Positions 49,247-59,299 of a stretch of 64,000 nt of DNA are shown one piece after another (the first letter of the stretch is position 1; every line of letters begins with the position of its first letter). The notes below the pieces were generated by a model. That model saw only the letters and a list, made by a program, of their open reading frames with translations. It searched no databases and was not told the DNA's origin. The stretch spans positions 58,287,233-58,351,232 of the forward strand of contig CM057466.1 of assembly GCA_030035585.1 (NCBI GenBank), in the 5' to 3' direction. Both the position numbers and the translations under genes were made by a program. Origin of the DNA: Dugong dugon (taxonomy: Eukaryota > Chordata > Mammalia > Sirenia > Dugongidae).

Positions 49247-50261
49247 TTATTGATTATCTAACCGTAGGGCTCCCTTAGTATTTCTTGAAATTTTGGTTTG
49301 GTTTTTAAATTCCCTGAACTTCTGTTTATCTGGAAATGCCCTAAGTTCACCATCATATTTGAGAGACAGTTTTGCTGGATATATAATTCTTGGCTGACAG
49401 TTATTTTCCTTCAAGGCTTTAAATATGTCATCCCATTGCCTTCTAGCCTGCATGGTTTCTGCTGAGTAGTCCAAGCTTATTCTAATTGACTCTCCTTTGT
49501 AGATGACTTTTCTTTTATCCCTAGCTGCTCTCAAAATTCTCTCTTTATCTTTGGTTTTGGTAAGTTTGATTATTATATGTCTTGGTGACTTTGTTTTGGG
49601 ATCTACCTTATGTGGGGTTTGATGAGCATCTTGGGATATATATCTTATGATCTTTCATGATATCAGGGAAGTTTTCTGTTAACAAATCTTCAACCATTTT
49701 CTCTGTATTTTCTGTTATCCCCCCCTGTTCTGGTACTCCAATCACGCATAGGTTATTTCTCTTGATAGAGTCCCACATGACTCTTAGAGTTTCTTCATTC
49801 TTTTTAATTCTTTTATCTGATTTTTCTTCAAATAAGTTGGTGTCAAGTGCTTTATCTTCAGTCTTACTAATTCTGACATCCACTGCCTCAGTTCTGCTCC
49901 TATGACTTTTTATTGAGTTGTCTAATTTTGACATTTTACTGTTAATCTTCTGGATTTCTGATTGCTGTCTCTCTATGGATTCTTGCAGCCTATTAAATTT
50001 CGCATTATGTTCTTGAATAACTTTTTTAAGTTCCTCTACTACTGTGTCTCTATGTTCCCTGGGTGTTTCTGCATTCTATCTAATTTCCTTTCTTATTTCT
50101 AGAAGAGTTCTTTATCTTAATCTTTTGTATTCTGCCTCTGGTAATTCCAAGAAGTTCTCTTCCTCCAGAGAATTTATTGATTCTTTATTTTGGGAGCTTG
50201 CTGAAGCCATCATGGACTGCCTCTTTATGTGACTTGATGTTGACTGTTGTCTCCTAGCCAT
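49247..50261 (-). pseudogene. L1 copy C ORF1, broken
   Basis: Start M-A-R-R-Q-Q at 50,261. Two stops lie in the first 70 codons. A 108-codon block (49,608-49,934) carries the coiled-coil end and the V-M-W-D-S-I-K-R-N-N segment. A 95-codon block (49,247-49,534) holds the C-terminal domain, including K-L-S-L-K-Y and F-P-D-K-Q-K-F. At about 338 codons including breaks, it is the length reference for the ORF1s in this window. Confidence 0.9.
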
Positions 50262-52399
50262 CGATAAGTTATTATAATTTTATTTTGTATTTGCTTAGTG
50301 ATACCTAGCTTCTTGTTTTGTTTTGTTTTGATATGACCAAATAGGCTGCTCATGTGCACTAGTTTGATTTTTGACACCTTTGGATCTCTAACATCCTGTC
50401 ACCCGGTAGTTAGTTCTGTAACTAAGTATGTGCACATAGGAGTCCGTTAAAATTTCCTATGTGGGTTCAGCTTGGGTGTTTGGGCAGTCAGTCACCAAGT
50501 GTGTGATGCAGACTCTCATCCCTCGTCCTAGAGAGGCATGGGTGATTGGTGCAGGCACTGGACTCTGGCTGTGGTAGGGGATCACATGCTGAGCCAGGCA
50601 GGGGGGCTGACGGCTGCCCCTGAGACTCTGAAAGGAAAGCGTGTCCCTATTCTCTAGGGTGAGTAGTAGGTACGTGAGTTTTGTAGCCGGACTATGAGCA
50701 CCCCACTCTGATGGCTGTAAAGACTCGAGGACACCACTTTTTTTCTGGACTCCTATAGCAGGTGACTAGGTGCTTTAGGTGCTACCACCAGTCCTCAAGC
50801 CCCTGCTGCAGATTGATAAAAGTGCCTATTAAAGGGGCAGGGCTGTTTCGAGGGTCACATATCTGCCAGTTCACAGCTGAAGCAGTTGAAGTTAAACTTC
50901 AGATGTTTGCCCTGTTGTAATGTGGCAATGATGACTAATGCTGTTGAGATGGGTCCCCACAAGTCTATACTGGGGTGTAAGGCACTCAAGAGTCTGCGGA
51001 CCCCTGATACTAGTGCCCAGCAAAAGAGCTGTGCCGACCCTGTGTTCCTGGCCTAGGGGAGCCAGCAGCTTATTTTTTCCCTCTACAAGGCCAGGAGAAT
51101 AGGTCAGGATGCCTTTCGGGATCTACTTTCGGCCCAGTGGACTTCCGGTGCAGAGCATGGAGGGAGGAGGTAAAAGGGTGAGAGGTTTTTCCCAAATGGG
51201 TTTTTTTTTCTTTTTTTTAATCCCCGCGAAAGGGTGCATGCATGTACTTATCTTAGCCTTTTGGGAGCTGCTCTTTACTGGTTCGGAGTGTCCAAGCAGA
51301 ATTTCTGCCGCTGGGTCTCTCTCAATGTGGAAACTGCTTCCCGAGCACATCCACAGCACAGCTGTTTGCCTGCTTCACTGCAGACCGGCGTGGCTGCAGT
51401 GCTGCAGTTTCACGCCACGGCTCTGGCCCTCCGCACCTCTTCCAAACGGTGTCCCTCTCCCGTATCACCCAGACGTATTTCTTAACCTTGCCTTATTCAG
51501 GGCTCCCAGATACTCACACAGAATGAAATCACTTGTTTTTCCAGGTCTTTGTTGTAAGAGGGATATAGGAGGCGTCTAACTACTCCGCCATGTTGACCAC
51601 GCCTCCTCTCAGGATTCTTTACCTTCCATTTTGGAAAGTTTGATTATATGTTTTGGTGACTTTCTTTTGGGGTATATCCTGTATGAGGTTCATTGAGATT
51701 CTTGGATGGATAGCTTGTCACTTTGTATGATATTACAATGTTTTCTGCCAGCAAATCTACAAAATTTTCCGTGCTTTTTTCTCCCCCTCCTGTTATGGAA
51801 TTCCTATCATGCATAAATCACTCCTGTTGATAGTGTTCCACATAACTCTTAGGATTTCTTCATTTTTCCTAAGTCTTTTCTCCGAATGTTCCTCAAACAA
51901 ATTAGTATCAAAGGATTTGTGCTCTATGTCGCTGATTCTGCCTTCCACTGATTCAATTCTACTCTTATAGCCTTCCACTGAGTTATCTATTTCTGAGATT
52001 TTATTGTTAATCTTCTGGATTTCTAGTTGCTGTTTTTGTATAGTTTCTATTTGTCTATTATATTGCCATTTTGTTCTTGTATTGTTTTTCTGAGTTTTTC
52101 CAGAGTTTTGCCTGTGTTTTCCTGGATCTCTTTATCTCTTGAATTCCTTATCAGGTAGTTCAATTACAATTGATTCCTCAGAAAGATTTTTTGGTCCTTT
52201 ATTTTGGTCACCTGGGTTAAGCCATTTTATCTGGCTTCTTTATTTGATTTTATATTGTCTGTTTTCTCTGAGGCATTAAGGAATTATACTTATTTATGGT
52301 ATATTTGATAGATTAGTCCTGGTTTATTGTTTTGTTTTGATGTTTCCAGGTGGACAAAGCAAGAGTACTACTCTGGTCACTAGTCTGGCAGCTCTGGGG

Positions 52400-53420
52400 T
52401 GCTCACCACCTATTTCCAGGTGGATGGGGAAGCATCTGGGAGCGTGAGCAGGGATGTCTATTTGCTTGTCACGCAGGGCAGCTGAGGGTGGGCTGAGCAG
52501 GTGTTGGCTGCCATCTGTTGTCGATCTAGTGGCACAGGAGTGGGCGGTGGTACTCACCAAGTGGATGGTGGGGCAGGTGTGGTGGGTATGGTGAGAGGGG
52601 GGTAGTGTGGGACAGGCAGGTGCGTGCATTGGCATGGTTTCCATCTCTCACCTGGGCGAGGGGTGTAAATGGTCAGCATGCACATGCATGGTCACTCGGT
52701 TGTCACTGCTCACCAGGTTTGGTGGGGTGGGGGTGGGTGGCAAGCGGGTGCACATGCATTCATGTGGTCACCTGTGCTCACCAGGTGGGAGGGTGTGAGT
52801 GGCAGGCAGCTGCACGCATGGGCACAGAATCACTATTGTTCACAGGTTTGGGGAAGGGAAGGGAGTGGTTGTCAGCCAGGCAAACTTGTAGTCACCACCA
52901 CCCACTCGGTCCAGGGTGGGGGTTGCGGGGCAGGAGGTGGAGGGCGGGCAGGCATACATTTGGTTGTATGGTTTCTGCCTCTCGCCAGTTTGTGGGGGGT
53001 ACTGGGTATCAGGCAGGTGTGCTCAAGGTCACTCGGTTGCCATCACTCCCCAGGTCAGGGGTGGAGGGTGAGGGGCAGGGGTGGGGGCAAACAGGTGCAT
53101 ACATGGTCCCATAGTTGCTGTTGCTTGCTAGCTTGTGGGGGGTAGTGAGAAGTGGGTTGTGTGTGGGCATGCGCAGTCATGCAGCGACTGTCACTTGCCT
53201 GTTCGGGGTGGGGGGAGTGGGTGGCAAGTGAGTGTACACGCAGTTGTTCAATGACCACTGCTTGCCAGTTTGGGGAGGGGGGATTGGGTGGCGGGAGTTT
53301 GGGGAGTGGTTGTTGCCACTTGCTGAGTCGGAGGGGGTGTGTGAGAGAGGCAGGCAGGCAGGTGGGCGTGCGGGAGCATACTTACTACCGCTCTTCGGGT
53401 AGGTGAGGGGGTGGCAGATG
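52400..53420 (-). repeat. Degenerate ~66-bp tandem monomers in L1 copy D 5' UTR
   Basis: On the plus strand a module (C-T-x-x-C-C-A-G-x-T, a G-rich block, GGCAAGxxGGTG-type text, then GGTCAC...) recurs with starts near 52,645, 52,709, 52,777, 52,839, 52,902, 52,981, 53,046, 53,123, 53,193, 53,261, 53,319 and 53,391. Spacing is 58-79 bp, averaging about 68. Weaker units extend left to about 52,400. Long fortuitous open frames (up to 169 codons) result from this composition. Confidence 0.75.
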
Positions 53421-54185
53421 GCACTGCACTGGAGGTAGAGAGAACTCATATTATGATCTCCAGTTAGATAAGTGGCTGAGGTATTGGGACCTCCGCTGCT
53501 TCCAATCAGGAGGGTGAGGAAGGGGGAACGAGCCCCTTTGGCTAGCAGATGTGGATGCCCAGGTACTTCCTATCCACTACAGCCAGCAGTCAGGACCTGT
53601 CCCTGTCCAAGTGTGAGGAATAGGTGTAGCCGCCTGGGGTCTGGTTGGGTGGAAGACCTCCTGCTTCTACTTCACTGATCCACTGCTTCATGCATGCCAT
53701 CACTCCAGAGGTCAGGGGCAGCCACTCATGAGTACACCTGACTCTGGATCCTGGCTTCCTCCTTGCTCTGTGGATGGCAGGATCCCTGGAATTCTTACTC
53801 TCCTTTCTGTTTTTCTTCCTTAGATTCCAGTCATGATCCTCTCAGCTTGCTTCTCTCCGGGTGTGTTTACTCAGTTTCTCTGTCACTTACGGGAATGCCG
53901 TGACGTTGCCTTCCTGTGCTCCTCAGCCGGGGTTGCTGCTGGCTTTGTGTCAAGATGGCCACGTGGAGCCAGGACGGCTGGCATAGCTCCTCCACTCCAT
54001 TTCACTTCCTCTTTCACCACATTCAATTTTTTCTTCCAGTCAGTGTTCAATTCTTTATCCTTCCTTTTTGATGTTCGGGGCTCCAGGATTGTTATCTGCG
54101 TCTGTTTCACTTGGTTTATTGGATTTTTGCTGTAGAGGGTATGGTGTGTCTGACTAGTCTGCCATCTTGGCTCCCCCTGGACCAC

Positions 54186-54683
54186 CATTTTTTAAGAGCG
54201 GAGAGAAACTTTAAACACGAAAAAAAAATGAGTATATGACTACTTATGCTTTAAACATATTCCAGTTTTGAGACTAAAACAGGAAAATAGGGATGAGGAG
54301 GCATCAGGTTAGGTATCTGGAGCACCCAAGGTGTCAGCCACCAAGACGTCTCTAAGGCACACGTGACAGAATAGTTGTTTTCATAACATTGCACAAAGTA
54401 AATATCTACTAAAAGTCTTCAAAATTTGCATGTCATTCCTGTCTATCACTCATGCATCAAAACTTAGGTTTCCCATAATAAAAATCTGCTCATTCAAATT
54501 TCCCAAGAACTGTTTCATTTTATTCGCGTTGACAGCTCTTTCTGTTATGATGCAGGCAACTCTGTTCTTTCGATACTCTGATCTTGGGTTTGGGCAGGTA
54601 CAGGACTTGAAGTGCTCTTTGAAATTATCCTATGCTCAGCCACACTTTGGGAAACTTTAGTTCTGGGGATACAGACGTTGTGG
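54186..54683. other. Unique sequence
   Basis: No gene or repeat recognised. A 76-codon plus frame at 54,430-54,660 has no known domain. Confidence 0.4.
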
Positions 54684-54890
54684 TTATTAGCTGCTGCCGA
54701 GTCAGCCCCCGACTCATGACAACCCCATGTACAACAGGATTGGACCCACTGTGATCCATAGGTTTTTCACTGGCTGATTTTTGGAAGTAGATCACCAGGT
54801 CTTTCTTCCTAGTCCACCTTAGTCTGGAAGCTCTGCTGAAACCTGTTCAGCATCAGAGTAACATGTAAGCTTCCAATGATAGATGGGTGC
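54684..54890 (-). mobile_element. RTE/SINE composite short element
   Basis: On the minus strand it has CAGGTTTCAGCAGAGCTTCC and CTATGGATCACAGTGGG-type text as in the RTE-derived elements. It then jumps to CTGTTGTACATGGGGTTGTC and an ATGAGTCGGGGGCTGACTC tail. The junction differs from the 5.6- and 19.8-kb copies, so this is another deletion form. Confidence 0.6.
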
Positions 54891-54905
54891 TTGCTTCACA
54901 TATTG

Positions 54906-55057
54906 AAAAAAACCTATTGCTGTTTAGTCGATTCTGACTCATAGCAACCTTATAGGACAGAGTAGAACTTCCCTATAGAAGTTTCCAAGGAGTGCCTGGT
55001 GGATTCTAACTGCCGACTTTTTGGTTAGTTGCCAGAGCATTTAACCACTACACCACC
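54906..55057 (-). mobile_element. tRNA-derived SINE (AfroSINE type)
   Basis: Starts (left) with an A-rich tail then TTTAGTCGATTCTGACTCAT, then CCTTATAGGACAGAGTAGAA, and ends CACTACACCACCA. Confidence 0.8.
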
Positions 55058-56537
55058 ATCTTTATAAAGAAAACCAAACTCAAACCCAATAAATGGCATA
55101 ATTTAAGAATGGGGCCGTGGATCACAAGAGCTTTTGGGGGAGTAGAAAGTACTTCGTAAGATAGAGATACACAATTCTTTCTCTGTTTCTGATGTGAGTG
55201 AACAAACCTGCAAAGGTGTGTAAAATAAATCAGTGTATTTAAGCACTCGCTCGACAATCCCTTACTAAATACTACCATACAATGAACTAAGTACACATCA
55301 ATTCATCCCCTATGGGAGGCCTTGAAAACTTTCCCAATGAACTAGCCTTTATATTGCAAAAGTCACTTAATTTTAATTATTTTAAATTATCTTGGATAGT
55401 AACAGCACCCATAAAAACCTGGCAGTGGGAAATTTACAGAAATTAAGGGTATTTCCTCAGTAAATGAAGTAAAGCAAATTCATTCAGTTCAAAAGTTGTG
55501 AAACCCAGAATTGTTATCATATTTTTGCAGCACAGAACATTGTGATGATCAATGTCACTAAAAATAGCCCAGAAAAATTAAGAATAAGATAGAAGAAAAA
55601 CAACAACTTTATAGAAAATAGCAAAATGTCCATTAGCATCATTCCCTTTTCCATGAACTATTTTGACAATAGGAAACAGAATTCAATTTTTTTTCTTTCG
55701 TCCAAAACTGTACTTCCCCTCCCATGTGCCCTCTGGGAAAATCTTGTTCATAAACAAATAATTCCCAGATAACTAACTTCTTTGCTGACTGTTTCCACAT
55801 AGCCCGACAATCACAGTGCAGCTCCCTGGCCTGCCACTTCTTGTTCTTCTGTGGCTTCATCAATGATGCAATGGAAAGACATCGACATGCTATTATTACT
55901 GCTGAGCTAAAGACTGTGAAGGAAATCATGCTGCTGCTTCTAGGTTTTAATTTTCCATGAAAAATTCTTATTGCCATAGTCACTTAGACGGTGAAAAAGA
56001 AAAATAATTCAATTAGGAAACAGTCATAATTAGATTTTTTTAAGCACACTCTTTCGACATAAAAGTTACTTCACAGCACAGCTTTATTTGATTTCACAAT
56101 TTGTTTTCATCAGATCATTCCAGAGTACATTAAGGTGTTGGATAATAACAGGAGGAAAATAAAAGGAATTCAAACTGCTAAATGTAAGTTATACATTCAA
56201 ATGAGCTTTTAAATGTAATGGGAAGAGGGGGTGGGGAGTCTTGAGAAGTTGAGATGGGAAGAACTACAAGTGATGAACTGAGGGGGAAGAGAAACCCCTT
56301 TTGTGATTATCTTTCACCACCCAGGAAGTAGAGAAAGACAGCAACAGGCGACCTACACCCAACAGACAGTGATGATGATGATGGTGATGGGAATACAATC
56401 ATAACCATAAAGAAGAAAAAAAAGAAGTAATAGTATAATAGAACAAAAAGAAGAAAGAGGACTAACTGCTCAGCACAGAATTGACCTAGTGAGAGTAAAA
56501 TGTGATAAACATTGTAAAACTGGGGTTTCTTCTGCAG
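55058..56537. other. Unique, AT-rich sequence
   Basis: No repeat recognised except a short (GAT)n run near 56,371-56,388 and an A/G-rich tract near 56,412-56,430. The 114-codon minus frame at 55,639-55,983 has no domain I know. Confidence 0.4.
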
Positions 56538-56612
56538 TCTGTGTGTGTGTGTGTACACACATATGTGTGTGTGTGCATGTGTGCATGTATGTGTGCACTG
56601 GTAGATCAGAAA
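56538..56612. repeat. (GT)n-type microsatellite
   Basis: Alternating purine-pyrimidine run of GT, AC and CATG steps. It could adopt Z-DNA. Confidence 0.85.
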
Positions 56613-56756
56613 TTGAACCTAAGAAGTCTGCTGCCAGAACCTTAAAGCTTTGTTCACTTGTCACTACCTACAGTTCAAGGTATAATTCAGAGCTACACCT
56701 TGGAACTCTCCTACAAATGTATCTCAAAATTAAGTGGAAAGAAAAAAGTTATTTGT

Positions 56757-56968
56757 GAGTTACCTGGTGGTGTAGTGGTTAATTATTCAGCTGCTAAATG
56801 AAAGGAAAGGTTGGTGGTTCAAACCCACCAGCTTCCTCTAGAGAGAAAAGACATAGCAGTCATCTTCCATAAAGATTACAGCCTTGGAAATCCCACCAGG
56901 CAGTTCTACTCCGTCCTATAGGGTTGCTATGAGTCGAAATTGGCTCAATGGGTTTTTTTTTTTTTTTT
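56757..56968 (+). mobile_element. tRNA-derived SINE (AfroSINE type), near full length
   Basis: GAGTTACCTGGTGGTGTAGT start, GGTTGGTGGTTCAAACCCAC box B, GATTACAGCCTTGGAAATCC core, GTCGAAATTGGCTCAATGGG end and T-rich tail. Confidence 0.85.
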
Positions 56969-57845
56969 AAATACATGTGATTCATACTAAAAAGACAATA
57001 CACTTATTTTTAAATTCCACCAGCAAGAGTTTTACCAATTGTCATAGAGATACTTTAAAATTCCTAACAGCATTTGTTAAAGACACTTTTAAAAATTCAT
57101 CCTATACATAAAACAGGTTAATTTTATCTAGTAAACTGACAAAGCCAAGACTCCTTTTTAGTTCAATATCTTGGCAATAAGTCAAGAGAAATGTTAAGGA
57201 ATCACTAAAAGGAGAAAAACATTAGGCCTTGATAATATCTTTACAAGCTCCTGAGACCTGGCAAAGCAGTCTGAGAAATAGAGTTGAAATTCAGACTAAA
57301 TCCTATCAAGAACTCTTCATAAGGATAAATCACGTGGAGGCTGAAATTTACCAGCAGAATCTTCTCAGCTCATTTAAGAGAAACTTCTATATGGAAACAC
57401 AGCCTGGGACAGTGGTCATGTTACTACACAAGAAGGTGTTGTTATGGAGACAGCTTTGAAGGCTCTCTGGCAATTCCAGTGTGTAATTAAAGCTAGTGAT
57501 CAAAGAACAGCCAGTAGGGTGGTCTCCATGGAAACCACCAAACATACATTTTCACATTCACAGCAACTGTTCTAAATCAATGACTCTTTATGAGGGTTTA
57601 AAAACATTATGAATGGTGTATCAATTGCCTCTTTTGTTAGATAATGTCTGATTAAATATGCTGTGAGAGACCTTGTTCCCATGCATGCTGAATTCTGAGC
57701 AGCTTCCATCACTAAGTTCACAAATGGTAAATTCAGACTCAGGAAATCACTGATAATTTAGTGACAGAATTAAACCTGTGGTATGACAGAGCCAAGGAGG
57801 ACTTGCTAACTACTGGCACTCACTAATCTCCGGCTGTATATATTA
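56969..57845. other. Unique sequence
   Basis: No repeat or gene recognised. It carries the motif pair listed at 57,438-57,535 and is the longest stretch free of recognisable repeats in the right third of the window. Confidence 0.4.
57438..57535. promoter_or_regulatory. Candidate pair of RFX (X-box)-like motifs
   Basis: GTTGTTATGGAGAC (57,438-57,451) and GTCTCCATGGAAAC (57,522-57,535) both resemble the near-palindromic RFX consensus GTTGCCATGGCAAC. They sit 84 bp apart in repeat-free sequence. This is motif resemblance only. Confidence 0.2.
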
Positions 57846-58057
57846 GGAGTTCCTGGGTGGAACGAAAGGTTAAGAGCTCAGCTACTAACTAAAGGTTGGT
57901 GGTTCGAATCCACCCAGAGTTGCCTTGAAATAAAGGCCTGGCGATTACTTCTGAAAGATCACAGTCATTGAAAACCATATGGAACAGTTTTACTCTAAAA
58001 CACATGGGGTTGCCATGAGTCAGAACTGACTCTACAGCAGCTGGTGGTGGTGGTGGA
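57846..58057 (+). mobile_element. tRNA-derived SINE (AfroSINE type)
   Basis: GGAGTTCCTGGGTGGAACG start, GTTGGTGGTTCGAATCCACC box B, GCATAAAA-free core with CATATGGAACAGTTTTACTC, GTCAGAACTGACTCTACAGC end with a GGT repeat tail. Confidence 0.85.
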
Positions 58058-58191
58058 TATGTCATTTAATTGTCTCAATAAGACAGACATTACACCAGTT
58101 TACAGATGAGACCGGCACACACCTAGAAAGTGGTACACATGGCATTCGAATCTAGGTCAAAACTAAGTCTTGGTCTAAGTCCACATGACTA

Positions 58192-58364
58192 TAAAAAAAA
58201 AAAACCCACCAAACTCATGGCCATTGAGTCTATTCCAACTCACAGTGACCCTATAGGACAGAGTAGAACTGCCCCATAGTTTCCAAGGAGTGCCTGGTGG
58301 ATTCGAACTGCCAACCTTTTGGTGAGCAGACGTAGCTCTTAACCACTACGCCACCAGGGTTTCC
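58192..58364 (-). mobile_element. tRNA-derived SINE (AfroSINE type)
   Basis: A poly-A left edge (reversed tail) followed by ACTCACAGTGACCCTATAGG, GATTCGAACTGCCAACC and CGCCACCAGGGTTTCC at the right edge. Confidence 0.85.
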
Positions 58365-58439
58365 ACGACTATACAATGTTCAATATCTATATAACACTTT
58401 GCCATTCCCCAGCTATTTTCACATACTTTATCTCATATA

Positions 58440-58612
58440 AAGAGCCTGGTGGCACAGTGGTTAAGGTGCTTGGCTGCTAACGGAAAGGTTGGCAGTTCAA
58501 ATCCAACAGGGGCTCCGAGGAAGAAAGAATGGCAGTCTGCGTCCGTAGAGATTTACAGCCTTGGAAACCCTATGGGGTCGCTGTGAGTCAGAATCGACTC
58601 GTCAGCAGTGGG
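58440..58612 (+). mobile_element. tRNA-derived SINE with clear target duplication
   Basis: GAGCCTGGTGGCACAGTGG start, GGTTGGCAGTTCAAATCC box B, GTGAGTCAGAATCGACTCG end. A perfect 12-bp direct repeat TTATCTCATATA flanks it (58,428-58,439 and 58,613-58,624). Low divergence and the intact duplication mark it as one of the youngest SINEs here. Confidence 0.92.
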
Positions 58613-58624
58613 TTATCTCATATA

Positions 58625-59299
58625 TTCCTCTTGTATCTTGAAAAAAATAGGAATCCGTGTTCTAGCATTTTCTAATTTTGCTATCTTTCCCCCTCAGTCC
58701 TTGTCCGCTTGCCCCACCACATACTCCAGGTTTGAAGACTCACATGGAACCATGTCTATCTAAGAAGGCTTTTATCCTCTTCCACCTGGACTGTGTGAGC
58801 AGCATTTTATCTCAAACAGCAATGGAAAAGGAAATTCCATTCCAGAAGCATGAGTTTTGACTGTTCAAGCTCTAAGTAAAAACAGGTACAAACATTCCAA
58901 TTAACTGCGCATAGCATTTACATCATAATCTTCCCCAAGAGAAGGTGGAATTTAGTGACAGGGATGGAAGAAGGTCAGATTGTTGAGTAGGTTCCTACTT
59001 TATTCTGATCAATTCTATTAAATAATTAAAATTTAAATCTAGCAAATGCTTTATTAAGCAGGCACTGTTAATTAATGATATGGTTCCTAGCAGATCATCA
59101 TTATATAATGCTCCTACTTAAATGTAAATGCCATCAGGATTCAGTCTTAAATATCAAAGGCCAGCACTGTCAGAGCTCATTAGAATCAACAGCATTTTTG
59201 AGCTATCTTTAGATATTTTCCAGTCCAGTCTCCTTGTTCATGGATGAAACAACTGAGGACTAGAGGAGTGAGTGTCCTTTCCTTTGCTTGTCTTTTTTC
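58625..59299. other. Unique sequence
   Basis: No gene or clear repeat recognised. Confidence 0.4.

Larger units (their letters stand above)
43998..51605 (-). mobile_element. Full-length L1 LINE (copy C), nested in copy D
   Basis: About 7.6 kb, flanked by a perfect 15-bp target duplication (43,983-43,997 and 51,606-51,620). The 5' end on the minus strand reads GAGGAGGCGTGGTCAACATG, a variant of the usual GGAGCCAAGATGG, with a 5' UTR of about 1.34 kb. ORF1 (50,261-49,247), ORF2 (48,795 to about 45,040) and a 3' UTR follow. The perfect long duplication makes it younger than copies B and D. Both ORFs are broken. Confidence 0.95.
43690..52276 (-). pseudogene. L1 copy D ORF1, split by L1 copy C
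   Basis: The start is probably at 52,276 (M-P-Q-R-K-Q, like M-A-Q-R-Q-Q in the other copies). The N-terminal coiled-coil part lies at 51,606-52,276. The C-terminal part resumes at 43,997 with the R-x-L-R-A-A-type segment, here N-P-E-S-S. The 7.6-kb copy C is inserted exactly between, using the 15-bp duplication CTCTCAGGATTCTTT. The C-terminal end near 43,690 is approximate. Confidence 0.75.
38238..54176 (-). mobile_element. Older full-length L1 LINE (copy D), split by L1 copy C
   Basis: The antisense element has its poly-A end at 38,238, a 3' UTR to about 39,510, then ORF2, part of ORF1, the inserted copy C (43,998-51,605), the rest of ORF1, and a long 5' UTR. It ends at GCCATCTTGGCTCCCC (minus strand: GGGGAGCCAAGATGGC). 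A probable diverged target duplication flanks it (CTGAACTAC at 38,229-38,237, CTGGACCAC at 54,177-54,185). Its 3' UTR differs from copies A-C, indicating another, older subfamily. Its own length is about 8.3 kb. Confidence 0.9.

Noticed and set aside
52605-53145. Overlapping open frames of 158 and 169 codons on the plus strand
   Set aside because: They lie in the G-rich monomer array of an L1 5' UTR and owe their length to composition. No domain is recognisable.
52400-53420. CRISPR-like repeat array
   Set aside because: Units are degenerate, contiguous without unique spacers, and lie within an L1 5' UTR.
55639-55983. 114-codon minus-strand frame in unique sequence
   Set aside because: No recognised domain, no supporting splice sites and no conserved-looking neighbour; a frame of this length is expected by chance in 64 kb.
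58440-58520. tRNA gene
   Set aside because: The box-B-like text belongs to the tRNA-derived head of a SINE; no intact cloverleaf can be drawn and a target duplication flanks the whole element.
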